The notes: generated by a model from the letters alone, not told the origin. A stretch of DNA of 64,000 bases from Maritimibacter harenae (GCF_009882975.1 NZ_WTUX01000012.1:6820-70819); one strand, 5' to 3'. Shown: positions 52,012-62,275, counted from the first letter of the stretch. Numbers and translations: made by a program.

Positions 52012-52848
52012 TCACAGCATCCAGGGTCTTGGTATGTCGTTGTCGTTGAGCGCCCGGATCGCGGGCACAAGCGCGCGCCTGAGGGCGAAAGCATCGGGGG
52101 CCACGATGCGGCAGGTCAGGAGATCGGGCGACTGAAGGCTCACGCCGCCGGTCGCGGGCATCAGGCCGCGCAGGCGGTCGACCCAGGCTTCCGCATCCGC
52201 CCCGGCATAGACCAGCGCGGCCAGCGCGCGGTGGCCGGCCATCGTGCTCGCCCGCGTCATCTGCGCGTCGATGTTCCCCGACAGCGCCACGCCATCGAGA
52301 TAGACGGGCCGGCCCGCGCGCCGGATCTCGACCCGGTCGCGGAAATGCCCGGCGCGCAGCCGCTCGCCCATCGCGACGCGGCCGAAGATCAGGGGCTCGA
52401 CCATGAGAAACCGCGCGTCGGCGGCGAGGTCGACGGCCAGCCGGCGCTCGAAGTTCAGCTTGTCGTACAGGATGGTTTCCTGTGGCAGCCAGTTCACGCG
52501 TCCGCCCGCCGCCACCGAAAGATGCGTCTCGATCCGCCCCGCGGTCTTGCCACGCGCCGCGTACGCACGTTCGCAGGCCTGCGTCGTCAACGTGACCGTC
52601 GTGTGGGGCCCGGCCTCCGCCTCGACGAAGAAGCGGTCCCCGCCGGTGACGCCGCCGGCCGTGTTGATGAGCATGACATCCAGCGCCGGACCCGCCGGGC
52701 GCGGGAAGAGGGCTTTCATGGAGCCCGCCATCGACAATCCGTCGATCACGCTCGCCCCCGCCCGAAGCTTGGAACTGACCCGCACCTGCCCGCGTGCGCG
52801 CGGCTGGTGTGCCTCGTGCTCCAACGTGGCCCCGGGGTGCAGGTTCAT
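52012..52848 (-). CDS. ureD: Urease accessory protein UreD
   Basis: A 278-residue UreD/Ure[37 protein letters not shown] and [14 protein letters not shown] are diagnostic. Scaffold of the activation complex. Start 52848 with GGCGGAGGA; a longer frame through a proline/glycine-rich leader is not credible. First gene of the urease operon, 175 bp downstream of ccoS on the same strand. Confidence 0.96.
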   Translation of the reverse strand: MNLHPGATLEHEAHQPRARGQVRVSSKLRAGASVIDGLSMAGSMKALFPRPAGPALDVMLINTAGGVTGGDRFFVEAEAGPHTTVTLTTQACERAYAARGKTAGRIETHLSVAAGGRVNWLPQETILYDKLNFERRLAVDLAADARFLMVEPLIFGRVAMGERLRAGHFRDRVEIRRAGRPVYLDGVALSGNIDAQMTRASTMAGHRALAALVYAGADAEAWVDRLRGLMPATGGVSLQSPDLLTCRIVAPDAFALRRALVPAIRALNDNDIPRPWML

Positions 52849-53023
52849 GATTCCTCCGCCTGTCTCCGCGCCACCTTGGGGCCGGGGCGGCGGGGAGTCA
52901 GCGGGCGGGCCCGCGCGGGGGCCGGATTTGGCAGGTCCGCGCAGGCGCATGGCGCGAAATTACGCGCTGTGCCCGTTTCTTGAGCACCAATTGAAAGGCG
53001 CGGCGCGGACGCCCGGCCGGCCC

Positions 53024-53185
53024 TCAGTCTTCGGGCGGCGCGTCGTCGTAGACCCCCGACAGGATGCGCTGCGCATCGCCCTCGGGGTCGTCGTACTGGC
53101 GGGTCTTCATCGTCCAGAAGAAGAACCCGAGCCCCAGCGCGCCAAGGAAGATCGAGATCGGGATGAGATAGACGAGGACGTTCAT
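53024..53185 (-). CDS. ccoS: cbb3 oxidase assembly protein CcoS
   Basis: A 53-residue protein with one membrane helix (VLVYLIPISIFLGALGLGFFFW) and the conserved TRQYDDPEGDAQRIL. Required for cofactor insertion into cbb3 oxidase. Start overlaps ccoI (ATGA). Last gene of ccoGHIS. Confidence 0.94.
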   Translation of the reverse strand: MNVLVYLIPISIFLGALGLGFFFWTMKTRQYDDPEGDAQRILSGVYDDAPPED

Positions 53186-55383
53186 TTCGAGGCCTTCAGT
53201 CTGAGCGCGTTGAGCGTGACCATAATGGACGAGGCCGACATGGCCAAGGCGGCGGCGAGCGGCGTGGCGAAGCCCAGCAACGCCACCGGGATGGCCACGG
53301 CGTTGTAGCTGGCCGCGATGCCGAAGTTCTCCTTGATCCGCCGCGTCGCCTTGCGCGACGTGACGAGCGCGTCGCCCAGGGGGGCGAGCGACTTGCCCAG
53401 AAGCACGATGTCGGACACCACCCGCGCCGCTTCGAGCGCGGAGGCGGGGCTGATCGAGACATGGGCGGCGGCCAGCGCGGCCGTGTCGTTCAGGCCATCC
53501 CCGACCATCAGAACACGCTTGCCCCGGGCCGCGAGCGCCTCGACCTCGGCCACCTTGCCGTCGGGGAGCATGCCCGCGCGGTAATCCTCGATCCCGAGCC
53601 GGAACGCCACGTCGCGCACCGCGTCCTCGGCATCGCCGGAGATCAGCGTGACCGCGCAACCGGCCGCTTTCAGGTCGGACACCGCCTGTTTCGCCCCCTC
53701 GCGCAGGGCGTCGGTGAAGGTGAAGGCGATCGCCGGGCGTTTGCCGATCTTCAGATAGGTGGCGGTCCGGCCGAGCGTATGGGCCCCAACCCATTCCGCA
53801 CGCCCGAGCCGGACGGCCTGCCCGTCCCAACCTGCTTCGACGCCGTATCCGGGCACCTCCCGCACATCCGTGAGCGCGGCGGGTGCGATACCTTCCGCAT
53901 GCCCGGCACGCGCGATGGCCTGGGCCAGCGGGTGCGACGACCCCTGCCCCAGCGCCACGGCGATGGCCAGGTCCTCGTCCATGTGATCGCCCAGGTTGTC
54001 GAGCTTCGGGTTGCCCTCGGTCAGCGTGCCGGTCTTGTCGAAGACCACGTGGTCGACCTCAGCCAGCCGTTCCATCGCGGTCGCGGATTTCAGGAGCATG
54101 CCCTTCTTGAACAGGCGCCCCGATGCCGCCGTCGTCACCGCCGGCACCGCGAGGCCCAGCGCACAGGGGCAAGTGATGATCAGCGTCGCGACGGCGATGT
54201 TGAGGGCAAGGCGCACGTCGCCCCCGGAGATGACCATCCAGCCGATGAAGGCGGCCAGCGCCAGGAGGTGCACCACCGGCGCATAGATGCCGGCGGCCTT
54301 GTCGGCAAGCGAGGTGTACTTGTTGCGCGCGGTCTCGGCGATGGCGACGAGGTCGGCCATGCGATGGAGCGCCGTGTCCTGCCCGGCGGCCGCGACCCGC
54401 AGGGTGAGCGGGCCGGTCAGGTTCACTTCGCCGGCGTTCAGCATGTCGCCGGGTCCCGCGAAGACGGGAAGCGACTCCCCGGTCAGGACCGACCGGTCCA
54501 CTTCGCTTTCCCCGGTCTCGACCATCCCGTCCACCGGCACCCGGTTGCCCGGCGTGACGCGGACCACATCACCGATGGCCAGGTCGCTGACCGCAACCAC
54601 CTCGTCCGCCCCGGTCGCCGTGACCCGGTGCGCACGCGGCACTTCCAGCGCCGCCAGTTCCTCGGCCGCCGAACGCGCGACGGCGCGGGTGCGGTGATCG
54701 AGATACCGCCCTGCCAGCAGGAAGAAGGTCAGCGACAGGGCCGCGTCGAAATAGGCGTGTTCGCCGGAATGCATCGTCTCGTAGACGGACATGCCGGCCG
54801 CTAGCAGGATAGCGAGAGAGATCGGCACATCCATGTTCAGCCGCCGCACGCGCAGCGCGCTCCAGGCGCTGGTGAAGAAAGGTTGGGCCGAGAAGGCGAC
54901 GATCGGCAGCGCGATCCCGGCGCTCACCCAGTGGAACATGTCGCGCGTCGCGTCCGAGGCGCCGGACCAGACCGCCACCGACAGGAGCATCACGTTCATC
55001 ATGCCGAAGAACGCCACGCCCAGCCGCATCAGGAGCTCACGCGACCGCTTGTCGGTGTCGGTCGCGGTCAGCGCGCCCGCGTCCATCTCGTAAGCCTCGA
55101 AGCCGATACCGGTGAGGTAGCTTGCGAGCGCTTCCGCCTCGACGCCCTGGTCGGCTTCGACCGTCGCGCGCTTGAGCGTCAGGTTGACCCGTGCAGAGCG
55201 AACGCCCGGCTGCGAGGACAGCCCGTTCTCGACGCCGACGATGCACGCCGCGCAATGGACCTTGGGCAGCGACAGGATGATGCGCTGCGCCTCGCCGCCG
55301 TTCCCGGCATAACCCCGGGCCGCGGTCGCTTCGGACAGCGCGGCCGCGTCACAGGCGGGACAGGCGGAGACGGGGGCGGCCAC
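53182..55383 (-). CDS. ccoI: Copper-exporting P-type ATPase CcoI (FixI)
   Basis: A 733-residue P1B ATPase. N-terminal CPAC (8-11) and heavy-metal domain HCAAC (C44, C47), membrane CPC motif (405-407), phosphorylation DKTGT (D449), HP locus SSHPLAQA and GDGLND. It moves Cu to the periplasmic side for cbb3 oxidase assembly. GTG start at 55383 with AAAGG upstream, 3 bp after ccoH. Confidence 0.96.
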   Translation of the reverse strand: MAAPVSACPACDAAALSEATAARGYAGNGGEAQRIILSLPKVHCAACIVGVENGLSSQPGVRSARVNLTLKRATVEADQGVEAEALASYLTGIGFEAYEMDAGALTATDTDKRSRELLMRLGVAFFGMMNVMLLSVAVWSGASDATRDMFHWVSAGIALPIVAFSAQPFFTSAWSALRVRRLNMDVPISLAILLAAGMSVYETMHSGEHAYFDAALSLTFFLLAGRYLDHRTRAVARSAAEELAALEVPRAHRVTATGADEVVAVSDLAIGDVVRVTPGNRVPVDGMVETGESEVDRSVLTGESLPVFAGPGDMLNAGEVNLTGPLTLRVAAAGQDTALHRMADLVAIAETARNKYTSLADKAAGIYAPVVHLLALAAFIGWMVISGGDVRLALNIAVATLIITCPCALGLAVPAVTTAASGRLFKKGMLLKSATAMERLAEVDHVVFDKTGTLTEGNPKLDNLGDHMDEDLAIAVALGQGSSHPLAQAIARAGHAEGIAPAALTDVREVPGYGVEAGWDGQAVRLGRAEWVGAHTLGRTATYLKIGKRPAIAFTFTDALREGAKQAVSDLKAAGCAVTLISGDAEDAVRDVAFRLGIEDYRAGMLPDGKVAEVEALAARGKRVLMVGDGLNDTAALAAAHVSISPASALEAARVVSDIVLLGKSLAPLGDALVTSRKATRRIKENFGIAASYNAVAIPVALLGFATPLAAALAMSASSIMVTLNALRLKASK

Positions 55384-55386
55384 GGG

Positions 55387-55878
55387 TCAGCCTTTCGGAA
55401 CGTGGAGTTCGATGAGCTGGCTGAACGGCGTGCCGTCCTCGGCCACTGCCTCGAGCCGAAGCTCCCACTTGCCGTAGTCGAGATCGCCGATATTCGCCAC
55501 GTAGGCGCCGGTCATGGAGCGCGTGAAGAACGGTTCCTGGTCGTCGGCCACGTGCGTGGCACGGCCCAGCACGCCGCCGATGTCCTTGACCCTGACCGGC
55601 TGCCCGGAGGCGTCCGTGATCATCAGGAGGAGCGACTCGTCCACGATCGACGGGTCCACGGTCCAGCCCAGCCCTTCCTGCGCCGCGCGCTTCTCGTCGA
55701 AGACCTGGCTTGCGACATAGGAATTGGGCGTTTCGAGACCCGGGAAGGTGCCGACGGCCTTCACGGCCATGAACACGTTCACGCCGATGATGATGCCGAA
55801 GGCGGTGACGAAGATGGCCAGCACGTGCCAGCCGGTGAGCTTGCGGCCCGTGTCGTGGGCGTCCTGGGTCATGCTCAT
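55387..55878 (-). CDS. ccoH: cbb3 oxidase assembly protein CcoH (FixH)
   Basis: A 163-residue FixH protein: one N-terminal membrane helix (WHVLAIFVTAFGIIIGVNVFMAV), then a periplasmic domain beginning TFPGLETPNSYVASQVFDE, the family signature. Start overlaps the ccoG stop (ATGA). Needed for maturation of the oxidase. Confidence 0.95.
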   Translation of the reverse strand: MSMTQDAHDTGRKLTGWHVLAIFVTAFGIIIGVNVFMAVKAVGTFPGLETPNSYVASQVFDEKRAAQEGLGWTVDPSIVDESLLLMITDASGQPVRVKDIGGVLGRATHVADDQEPFFTRSMTGAYVANIGDLDYGKWELRLEAVAEDGTPFSQLIELHVPKG

Positions 55879-57311
55879 TGTCCTCTCCCGTTGAAGACGG
55901 TGTCGTGGTAGGCGCGGTCGCCGGTGACGCCGTCGATCACCCAGATGCGGATCTCGGTGCGGTCGTCATGGGCGGCTTCGCTGTCGTCGGGCGCGGTGAC
56001 ATAGAGCCGCGTGTCGCCCTGGGTATCGGCATCGACGACCAGCATCGGCTCGTCCGCCCCCTCCACGTTCACTGTGAACGGGCTATCATACCCGAGCGAG
56101 AAGTAGAACGGACGCGCCTCGCCATTCTTGTTGCGCACGCCCACCTCGTAGGTGTTGCGCACCGCCCCGTCCGACAGGGTCACGAAGGTCGGGTTGCGCA
56201 CCGGGTGAACGGTCATCTGCAGGTCGGGGCGCACGAAGAGCGCCACGGTCAGACCGACCCCGACCGCCGCCCAGAGCGCGGTGTAGAGGATCGTGCGCGG
56301 GCGCAGGATGTGCTTGATCAGGGGCTTCTTGTGCCCGCCGGCCCGTTCGTGCGCCTCGTCCTTGAGCGCAATGTAGTCGATCAGGCCGCGCGGCTTTCCG
56401 ATCTTGGCCATAACCTCGTCGCAGGCGTCGATGCAGAGCGCGCAGGTGATGCATTCCATCTGCTGGCCGTCGCGGATGTCGATGCCCATCGGGCAGACGT
56501 TCACGCAGGCCATGCAGTCGATGCAATCGCCCAGTTGTTCGGCCTCGGGCCCCTTGCGGTGCTTGCCGCGCGGCTCGCCGCGCCATTCGCGGTAGGCGAC
56601 CGTGATCGTGTCCTCGTCCATCATCGCCGCCTGGATGCGCGGCCACGGGCAGGCGTAGATGCAGATCTGTTCGCGGGCGATGCCGCCGAAGAAGAAGGTC
56701 GTGAAGGTCAGGATGCCCATCGTCGTGTAGGCGATCGGGTGGGCGTTCAGCGTCACCAGGTCACGCAGAAGCGTCGGCGCGTCCATGAAGTAGAAGATCC
56801 AGGCGCCGCCCGTGGCGAGCCCGATCAGGAGCCAGACGAACCACTTCGACAGCCTCAGCCGCCACTTGCGCAGGTCCCACTTCGACTTCCAAAGACGCAC
56901 GCGGGCATTGCGGTCGCCCTCGATCCAGCGCTCGACCAGGATGAAGAGGTCGGTCCAGACCGTCTGCGGGCAGGCATAACCGCACCAAACCCGGCCCAGC
57001 GCGGAGGTGAACAGGAAAAGCCCGAGCCCGGCCATGATGAGAAGCCCCGCGACGAAGTAGAACTCGTGCGGCCAAATCTCGATCCAGAAGAAGAAGAACC
57101 GCCGGTTTGCCATGTCCACCAGCACCGCCTGGTCGGGCAGATTCGGGCCGCGGTCCCAACGGATCCACGGGGTGAGGTAGTAGATGCCCAGCGTGATCGC
57201 CATGATCCACCACTTCAGCGCGCGGAAGTTGCCGCGCACGCGGCGCGGAAACACCGGCTCGCGCGCGGCATAGAGTTGTTGCGGCGGTTCGGGGGTTTCG
57301 CTGGAAGACAT
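55875..57311 (-). CDS. ccoG: Cupric reductase / ferredoxin-like CcoG (RdxB, FixG)
   Basis: A 478-residue membrane protein with several helices and two [4Fe-4S] motifs (CIDCMACVNVCP; CITCALCIDACD) plus WCGYACPQTVW and a C-terminal immunoglobulin-like FixG domain. It reduces Cu(II) for the cbb3 site. Start 57311 (MSSSETPE) is preferred; a longer frame lacks similarity. An FNR-type box lies 62-75 bp upstream. Confidence 0.96.
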   Translation of the reverse strand: MSSSETPEPPQQLYAAREPVFPRRVRGNFRALKWWIMAITLGIYYLTPWIRWDRGPNLPDQAVLVDMANRRFFFFWIEIWPHEFYFVAGLLIMAGLGLFLFTSALGRVWCGYACPQTVWTDLFILVERWIEGDRNARVRLWKSKWDLRKWRLRLSKWFVWLLIGLATGGAWIFYFMDAPTLLRDLVTLNAHPIAYTTMGILTFTTFFFGGIAREQICIYACPWPRIQAAMMDEDTITVAYREWRGEPRGKHRKGPEAEQLGDCIDCMACVNVCPMGIDIRDGQQMECITCALCIDACDEVMAKIGKPRGLIDYIALKDEAHERAGGHKKPLIKHILRPRTILYTALWAAVGVGLTVALFVRPDLQMTVHPVRNPTFVTLSDGAVRNTYEVGVRNKNGEARPFYFSLGYDSPFTVNVEGADEPMLVVDADTQGDTRLYVTAPDDSEAAHDDRTEIRIWVIDGVTGDRAYHDTVFNGRGQ

Positions 57312-57372
57312 GAGAATCCGATCCTGGTTTTCGCGTTGCGTAGGTTCTAGGCCCCAGGACCCGTTTTCAACC

Positions 57373-57386
57373 TTGACTTGGATCAA
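57373..57386. promoter_or_regulatory. FNR/FnrL box upstream of ccoGHIS
   Basis: TTGACTTGGATCAA matches TTGAT-N4-ATCAA with one change. Located between ccoP and ccoG, upstream of the ccoG start. FnrL encoded nearby is the expected activator under low oxygen. Confidence 0.85.
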
Positions 57387-57551
57387 CATTCGCGACCGCA
57401 CCCGGGGCGTTTACGCAAGGTAATCCTAGTTTCGAGTGTATATTTTAAAGGCTTGTAAAAAAGGGTGATCGTGATCCGCGACGGTTTGGCGCAGGTCGCC
57501 GCCGACCTGCCGGGCGGGTGCGCACCCCGTCCCGGAACGGCAGGCACGCAA

Positions 57552-57579
57552 AAGGGCCGGAGGCAGCCCTCCGACCCTT
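57552..57579 (-). terminator. terminator hairpin downstream of ccoNOQP
   Basis: On the minus strand, AAGGGTCGGAGG pairs with CCTCCGGCCCTT (one G-U pair) across a 4-nt loop and is followed by TTGCG. It is ~100 bp past the ccoP stop and before the ccoG promoter. Confidence 0.7.
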
Positions 57580-57588
57580 CTGTAAGTT

Positions 57589-57635
57589 GGCACCGACCCC
57601 GGAGAAACGCGCGAACAGGATCAGGGGTCGGTGCC
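57589..57635. repeat. 12-bp inverted repeat between ccoP and ccoG
   Basis: Perfect arms GGCACCGACCCC (57589-57600) and GGGGTCGGTGCC (57624-57635) with a 23-nt loop. A smaller GC hairpin (CCGGGG/CCCCGG) lies just beyond, next to the ccoP stop. Together with the terminator this gap (57312-57678) holds three hairpins and no gene. Confidence 0.7.
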
Positions 57636-57678
57636 TTAAACCGGGGAGTGAGGCCCCGGAGCTTGTGCCAGCCGGCGG

Positions 57679-58539
57679 TTACTCGCCGCCGCCCAGCTGG
57701 TGTACGTAGGCCGCAACGGCCTTGATCTCGGCTTCGTCGAGGCGGGTGTTCCAGTTCGGCATCACGCCGAAGGGTCCGCGCCGTACCGAGGTCTCGATGG
57801 CCTCTTCCGACGATCCGTAGAGCCAGATTGCATCGGAAAGATTCGGCGCGCCTTGATCTGGATCACCCAAGGCATTTTCTCCGTGGCACGCCGCGCAATT
57901 GTCGAGATAGAGCGTCTCGCCTTCCGACGGGTTGCCCTGGCTGGCCTCCATGCCCGACAGGGACATGACATAGGCCACCACGTTGGAGATCTCCTCGTCC
58001 GAGAGGTAGTCGTCACCGAAGGCCGGCATCTGCGACCAGCGTGCGTCGGGGTCGTCCTCGTTCCGGATGCCGTGGGTCACCGTGTAGACGATATTGTCCA
58101 TGTCACCGCCCCAGAGCCAGGCATCGTCGAGCAGGTTCGGATAACCGTTCCCCTCCTCGATGCCGTTGGCGCCCGAACCGTGGCACTGCGAACAGTAGGT
58201 GGCGAAGGTCGCCCGGCCCGACTGGATCGCGTAGTTGTAGACGGCCTCGTTCGCGGCGATCTCGGTCGGCTCCGTGGCGGCGAGCTCCGCGCGGACCTCG
58301 GCGTTCATCTCCTCGAACCGGTTGATCTCGGCGGCCACCTCCGTGCGGGTCGAGTACCCCAGGAGACCGGCCGTCGCCCGGTTCACCAGCGGCCATGCCG
58401 GGTAGGCGATGGTGTAGCCGATGCCCCAGATGATGGTGGCGTAGAAGACCCAGACCCACCAGCGCGGCAACGGGTTGTTGTATTCCTCGATGCCGTCCCA
58501 CTCGTGGCCGGTGGTTTCGACTTCTTTCTTGTCGCTCAT
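57679..58539 (-). CDS. ccoP: cbb3 cytochrome c oxidase subunit III CcoP (diheme)
   Basis: A 286-residue protein: N-terminal GIEEYNNPLPRWWVWVFYATI helix and two c-type heme motifs (CSQCH, CAACH), each with a downstream Met ligand candidate (SQMPAF; GVMPNW). Electron entry subunit. Start overlaps the ccoQ stop (ATGA). Confidence 0.97.
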   Translation of the reverse strand: MSDKKEVETTGHEWDGIEEYNNPLPRWWVWVFYATIIWGIGYTIAYPAWPLVNRATAGLLGYSTRTEVAAEINRFEEMNAEVRAELAATEPTEIAANEAVYNYAIQSGRATFATYCSQCHGSGANGIEEGNGYPNLLDDAWLWGGDMDNIVYTVTHGIRNEDDPDARWSQMPAFGDDYLSDEEISNVVAYVMSLSGMEASQGNPSEGETLYLDNCAACHGENALGDPDQGAPNLSDAIWLYGSSEEAIETSVRRGPFGVMPNWNTRLDEAEIKAVAAYVHQLGGGE

Positions 58540-58742
58540 TGCCGCGCCTCCTTGTGATAAGCGCCGCGGGTTTCCCCGTCAGTGGCAGGTTGGTCGTTGC
58601 GGAAAGGCGCTTGTGCCGCATCCTTGTGGAGCTCCCGCGAGCCTGGGCGGAACACCCAGAGCACGGTCCCAACGAAGAACATGAACATGGCGAGGAGCAC
58701 CCAGCTGTCCGCGATTTGCCGGAATATCGAATAGGTATCCAT
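58536..58742 (-). CDS. ccoQ: cbb3 oxidase small subunit CcoQ
   Basis: A 68-residue protein with one membrane helix (VLLAMFMFFVGTVLWVFRPG) and a polar tail. ATG 58742 is favoured by its distance from GGGAGG; the adjacent ATG 58745 is also in frame. It stabilises the oxidase. Confidence 0.93.
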   Translation of the reverse strand: MDTYSIFRQIADSWVLLAMFMFFVGTVLWVFRPGSRELHKDAAQAPFRNDQPATDGETRGAYHKEARQ

Positions 58743-58754
58743 CATCGCCTCCCG

Positions 58755-59507
58755 TTACCGGATCCAGTCTTCGGGCGTCTGCTCGAAGGTCGAGAAATCG
58801 ACGAGCGTGCCCAGCATCTGCATGTAGGCGATGAGCGCGTCCATTTCGGTCACTTCGGGCTGCCCGTCGAAGTTGCGGACCTGTGCCCCCGGGTAGCGAT
58901 CGACGACCGCGCCGGGATCGGCATCGGCGAAGACGACGCCGTCCGGGTCCGCCTGCGACTTGAAGTCGGCCACGGCGTTTTCAAGCTGCTCGTCGGTGTA
59001 GGGAACGCCGACGAAGGCGTTGGTGCGCAGCACGTCCTCGATGTATTCGCCGTCGAGCGGGCGATCGAGCAGGTAGGCGTATTTCGGCATAACCGATTCC
59101 GGCACCACCGACTGCGGATCCACCATGTGGTCGACGTGCCACTCGTCCGAGTAGCGGCCGCCAACGCGCGCCAGGTCGGGCCCGGTGCGCTTGGAGCCCC
59201 ACTGGAACGGGTGGTCGTATTTCGACTCCGCTGCCAGCGAGTAGTGCCCGTAGCGCTCGACCTCGTCCCGCATCGGCCGGATCATCTGGGAGTGGCAGAC
59301 GTAGCAGCCCTCGCGGATGTAGATGTTCCGGCCTTCCATCTCGAGCGGGGAGTAGGGGCGCACGCCCTCCACGTCCTCGATCGTGTTCTCGAGATAGAAC
59401 AGCGGTGCGATTTCGACGATGCCGCCGACGGTGACGACAAGGAGAGAGCCGACCAGCAGGAGCGTGGCGTTCTTCTCCAGAACCTTGTGTTTATCAAGGA
59501 TACCCAT
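58755..59507 (-). CDS. ccoO: cbb3 cytochrome c oxidase subunit II CcoO
   Basis: A 250-residue membrane-anchored monoheme cytochrome c. N-terminal helix ([18 protein letters not shown]), heme motif CYVCH in [17 protein letters not shown], and the heme Met region [10 protein letters not shown]. It follows ccoN by 14 bp. Confidence 0.97.
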   Translation of the reverse strand: MGILDKHKVLEKNATLLLVGSLLVVTVGGIVEIAPLFYLENTIEDVEGVRPYSPLEMEGRNIYIREGCYVCHSQMIRPMRDEVERYGHYSLAAESKYDHPFQWGSKRTGPDLARVGGRYSDEWHVDHMVDPQSVVPESVMPKYAYLLDRPLDGEYIEDVLRTNAFVGVPYTDEQLENAVADFKSQADPDGVVFADADPGAVVDRYPGAQVRNFDGQPEVTEMDALIAYMQMLGTLVDFSTFEQTPEDWIR

Positions 59508-59521
59508 CTGTCCGGTCCTCC

Positions 59522-61117
59522 TTATTCGGCCGGGGCCGCGGCAGGCGTGGCTTCCGCCAGCGGTGCCCTGCGCACGGTCATCCAGAGGTTGTAGGCCATG
59601 ATCAGCGCACCGGTGAGGTAGAGCACCCCGCCGAAACCGCGGACCAGATACATCGGGAACTTGGCGGCGACCGTGTCGGCGAAGGAGTTCACGAGGAAAC
59701 CCTGCGCATCGACTTCACGCCACATCAGCCCTTCCATGATGCCCGTGACCCACATCGACGCGGCGTAGAGCACGATGCCGATGGTGGCGAGCCAGAAGTG
59801 CCAGCTGACCAGGCGCAGGCTGTAGAGGCCGGCCTTGTTCCACAGTTTCGGGAACAGGAAGTAGAGCATCCCGAAGGTGATCATCCCGTTCCAGCCGAGC
59901 GCACCGGAGTGCACGTGGCCGATGGTCCAGTCGGTGTAGTGGCTGAGCGAGTTCACGGCCTTGATCGACATCATCGGCCCTTCGAAGGTGGACATGCCGT
60001 AGAAGCCGACCGAGACGACCATCATGCGGATGATCGGGTCGGTGCGCAGCTTGTCCCAGGCCCCCGACAGCGTCATCAGGCCGTTGATCATGCCGCCCCA
60101 GCTGGGCATCCAGAGCACGACCGAGAACACCATGCCGAGCGTCGAGGCCCAGTCGGGCAGAGCGGTGTAGTGCAGGTGGTGCGGACCGGCCCAGATGTAC
60201 AGGAAGATCAGCGCCCAGAAGTGGATGATCGACAGCTTGTAGGAAAAGACGGGACGTTCGGCCTGCTTCGGGATGAAGTAGTACATCATGCCCAGGAAGC
60301 CCGCGGTCAGGAAGAAGCCCACGGCGTTGTGGCCGTACCACCACTGCGTCATTGCGTCCTGCACGCCGGCGAAGACCTGCACCGACTTCGAGCCGAAGAT
60401 CGACACCGGGATCGACAGGTTGTTGACCACGTGGAGCAGCGCGATGGTGACGATGAAGGACAGGTAGAACCAGTTGGCCACGTAGATGTGCGGTTCCTTC
60501 CGCTTCATCAGCGTGCCCATGAACAGCACCAGGTAGCCCACCCAGACGATGGTCAGCCACAGGTCCGTGTACCACTCCGGCTCGGCGTATTCCTTGCCCT
60601 GCGTGGAGCCGAGGATGTAGCCGGTCGCGGCCAGCAGAATCACGATCTGGTAGCCCCAGAACACGAACCAGGCGAGCCCGTCGTTGAACAGCCGGGCGCC
60701 CGAGGTGCGCTGGACGACATAGAAGGACGATGTGATGAGCGCCGTGCCCCCGAAGGCGAAGATCACCGCCGACGTGTGCAGCGGACGCAGTCGCCCGAAG
60801 TTGAGATACCCCTCCGCCCAGGCGAAGTTCATCTCGGGAAAGGCCAGCATGAAGGCGATGTAGGTTCCGACTAGGAACCCGACGACGCCCCAGAAGGCGG
60901 TGAGGGCGACGCCGATACGGATCGGCCCGTCCAGATATCCGGTTTTCGGCGCCGGCTCATACCCCATACGCCGCAGCGTATAGATGAACAGGCCACCCGC
61001 GATCGCCACGACCAGGACGGCGTGAACAAGATATGCGATATCGCGGGCATAGGTGGTGGCAATCGCGGCCAGGATTGCAATCAGGCCGTAGATCACCAGT
61101 TTTAGGTAGTCCCACAT
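59522..61117 (-). CDS. ccoN: cbb3 cytochrome c oxidase catalytic subunit I CcoN
   Basis: A 531-residue heme-copper oxidase subunit with 12 or more helices. Heme and CuB histidines are seen in [32 protein letters not shown] and [13 protein letters not shown]. High-affinity O2 reduction and proton pumping. Start 61117 (MWDYLKLV) with AAGGGA upstream. An FNR box lies 104 bp before it. Confidence 0.98.
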   Translation of the reverse strand: MWDYLKLVIYGLIAILAAIATTYARDIAYLVHAVLVVAIAGGLFIYTLRRMGYEPAPKTGYLDGPIRIGVALTAFWGVVGFLVGTYIAFMLAFPEMNFAWAEGYLNFGRLRPLHTSAVIFAFGGTALITSSFYVVQRTSGARLFNDGLAWFVFWGYQIVILLAATGYILGSTQGKEYAEPEWYTDLWLTIVWVGYLVLFMGTLMKRKEPHIYVANWFYLSFIVTIALLHVVNNLSIPVSIFGSKSVQVFAGVQDAMTQWWYGHNAVGFFLTAGFLGMMYYFIPKQAERPVFSYKLSIIHFWALIFLYIWAGPHHLHYTALPDWASTLGMVFSVVLWMPSWGGMINGLMTLSGAWDKLRTDPIIRMMVVSVGFYGMSTFEGPMMSIKAVNSLSHYTDWTIGHVHSGALGWNGMITFGMLYFLFPKLWNKAGLYSLRLVSWHFWLATIGIVLYAASMWVTGIMEGLMWREVDAQGFLVNSFADTVAAKFPMYLVRGFGGVLYLTGALIMAYNLWMTVRRAPLAEATPAAAPAE

Positions 61118-61220
61118 GTTACGTCCCTTCGTCTGTGTCCGCGCCCGTAGTCCGGACAGAGTCCGATTCCTCGGGCGCTTTTGACTGGAGGCGGTTTGGA
61201 CCCATCCCGGGCCCGTCGCC

Positions 61221-61234
61221 TTGATCCAAATCAA
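61221..61234. promoter_or_regulatory. perfect FNR/FnrL box, ccoN side
   Basis: TTGATCCAAATCAA, a perfect TTGAT-N4-ATCAA palindrome in the divergent ccoN/universal stress protein region, nearer to ccoN. Confidence 0.92.
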
Positions 61235-61267
61235 GGCCAGGTTGTGTCGGTCGACCGTTTCTTGACC

Positions 61268-61281
61268 TTGACCCAAATCAA
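61268..61281. promoter_or_regulatory. FNR/FnrL box, stress-protein side
   Basis: TTGACCCAAATCAA, one base from the perfect consensus, 72 bp upstream of the universal stress protein start. Confidence 0.88.
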
Positions 61282-61353
61282 GGACTCGCGTGGCCTGCCT
61301 GTACAATGTGACCCCGAAGCCGCAGCGGCGGCGCTCCGACATGAGAGACACCA

Positions 61354-62193
61354 ATGGCGTACAAGACGATCACGACCGTATTGACGGATTTCGATACCTG
61401 TAAAGACTCCTTTTCGGCGGCCCAGAAACTGGCGCGGCAGACCGATGCGCATCTCGACGTGCTGTGCCTCGGCCTCGACATGACGCAGCCCGGTTTCTAC
61501 TACGCGGGGGCGACCGCCGTGGTCATGCAGGACACGCTCGACCAGGCGCGCGAAGCGGCCCTGGCGCTTGAAAACAAGGCGCGCGAGGTGCTGGAAGGAT
61601 CGGATTTCAACTGGTCGGCCACGGGCCTTACCGCCCAGATGGTCGCGGTGAACAACCTGGTCTCGCACCGCACGCGCTTCTCCGATCTCGTCGTCCTTCC
61701 CCGCCCCTATGGCGAAGGCCGCGGGCATGAGATGGAGGCGATCACCGAGGCGGCCATGTTCGAAGGTGACGTGCCGGTGGTAGTGCAGCCCGACGGGGCC
61801 GAGATGCCGGACAAGATCGACCGTATCCTGATCGGCTGGAACGAAAGCCGCGAGGCGCTTCGCGCCGTGCGCGCCGCGATGCCGTTCCTGCAGGCCGCGA
61901 GCACCGTCAACATCGCCATCATCGACCCGCCGAAGCATGGCCCCGAACGCTCGGACCCGGGCGGACAGCTGAGCCAGTTCCTGTCACGTCACGGCGTGCG
62001 CGCCGAATTGTCGGTGCTGTCCAAGACCATGCCGCGCGTCTCGGACGTGCTGGCGCGCCAGGTCGAGGATGTCGACGCGGACATGGTGGTGATGGGCGCC
62101 TACAGCCACTCGCGCTTCCGCGAATCCATCCTGGGCGGTGCGACCCGCAGCATGCTCGAAATGACCGAGACGCCCCTGCTTCTCGCGCACTGA
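61354..62193 (+). CDS. Tandem-domain universal stress protein
   Basis: A 279-residue protein with two UspA domains. The second carries the ATP-binding motif [15 protein letters not shown] (G-x2-S/H...G-G), the first is degenerate. Start ATG 61354. Divergent from ccoN with two FNR boxes between, so it is probably induced at low oxygen. Such genes next to cco operons are common in Rhodobacterales. Confidence 0.92.
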   Translation: MAYKTITTVLTDFDTCKDSFSAAQKLARQTDAHLDVLCLGLDMTQPGFYYAGATAVVMQDTLDQAREAALALENKAREVLEGSDFNWSATGLTAQMVAVNNLVSHRTRFSDLVVLPRPYGEGRGHEMEAITEAAMFEGDVPVVVQPDGAEMPDKIDRILIGWNESREALRAVRAAMPFLQAASTVNIAIIDPPKHGPERSDPGGQLSQFLSRHGVRAELSVLSKTMPRVSDVLARQVEDVDADMVVMGAYSHSRFRESILGGATRSMLEMTETPLLLAH

Positions 62194-62220
62194 ACGAACA
62201 CGTTTCTCCCTGAAGGACTG

Positions 62221-62248
62221 ACCGGCGCCCTGCGCCGGTCTTTTTTTT
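62221..62248 (+). terminator. strong Rho-independent terminator
   Basis: Arms ACCGGCGC/GCGCCGGT with a 3-nt loop followed by C and eight T. It ends the stress-protein transcript. Confidence 0.95.
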
Positions 62249-62275
62249 GGAATTCGGGACGCAGGCGGCCCGTGA

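Noticed and set aside
55878-57350. A 490-codon plus-strand frame opposite ccoG.
   Set aside because: No motif, repetitive Arg/Asp/Val composition; ccoG on the other strand has both iron-sulfur motifs. Shadow frame.
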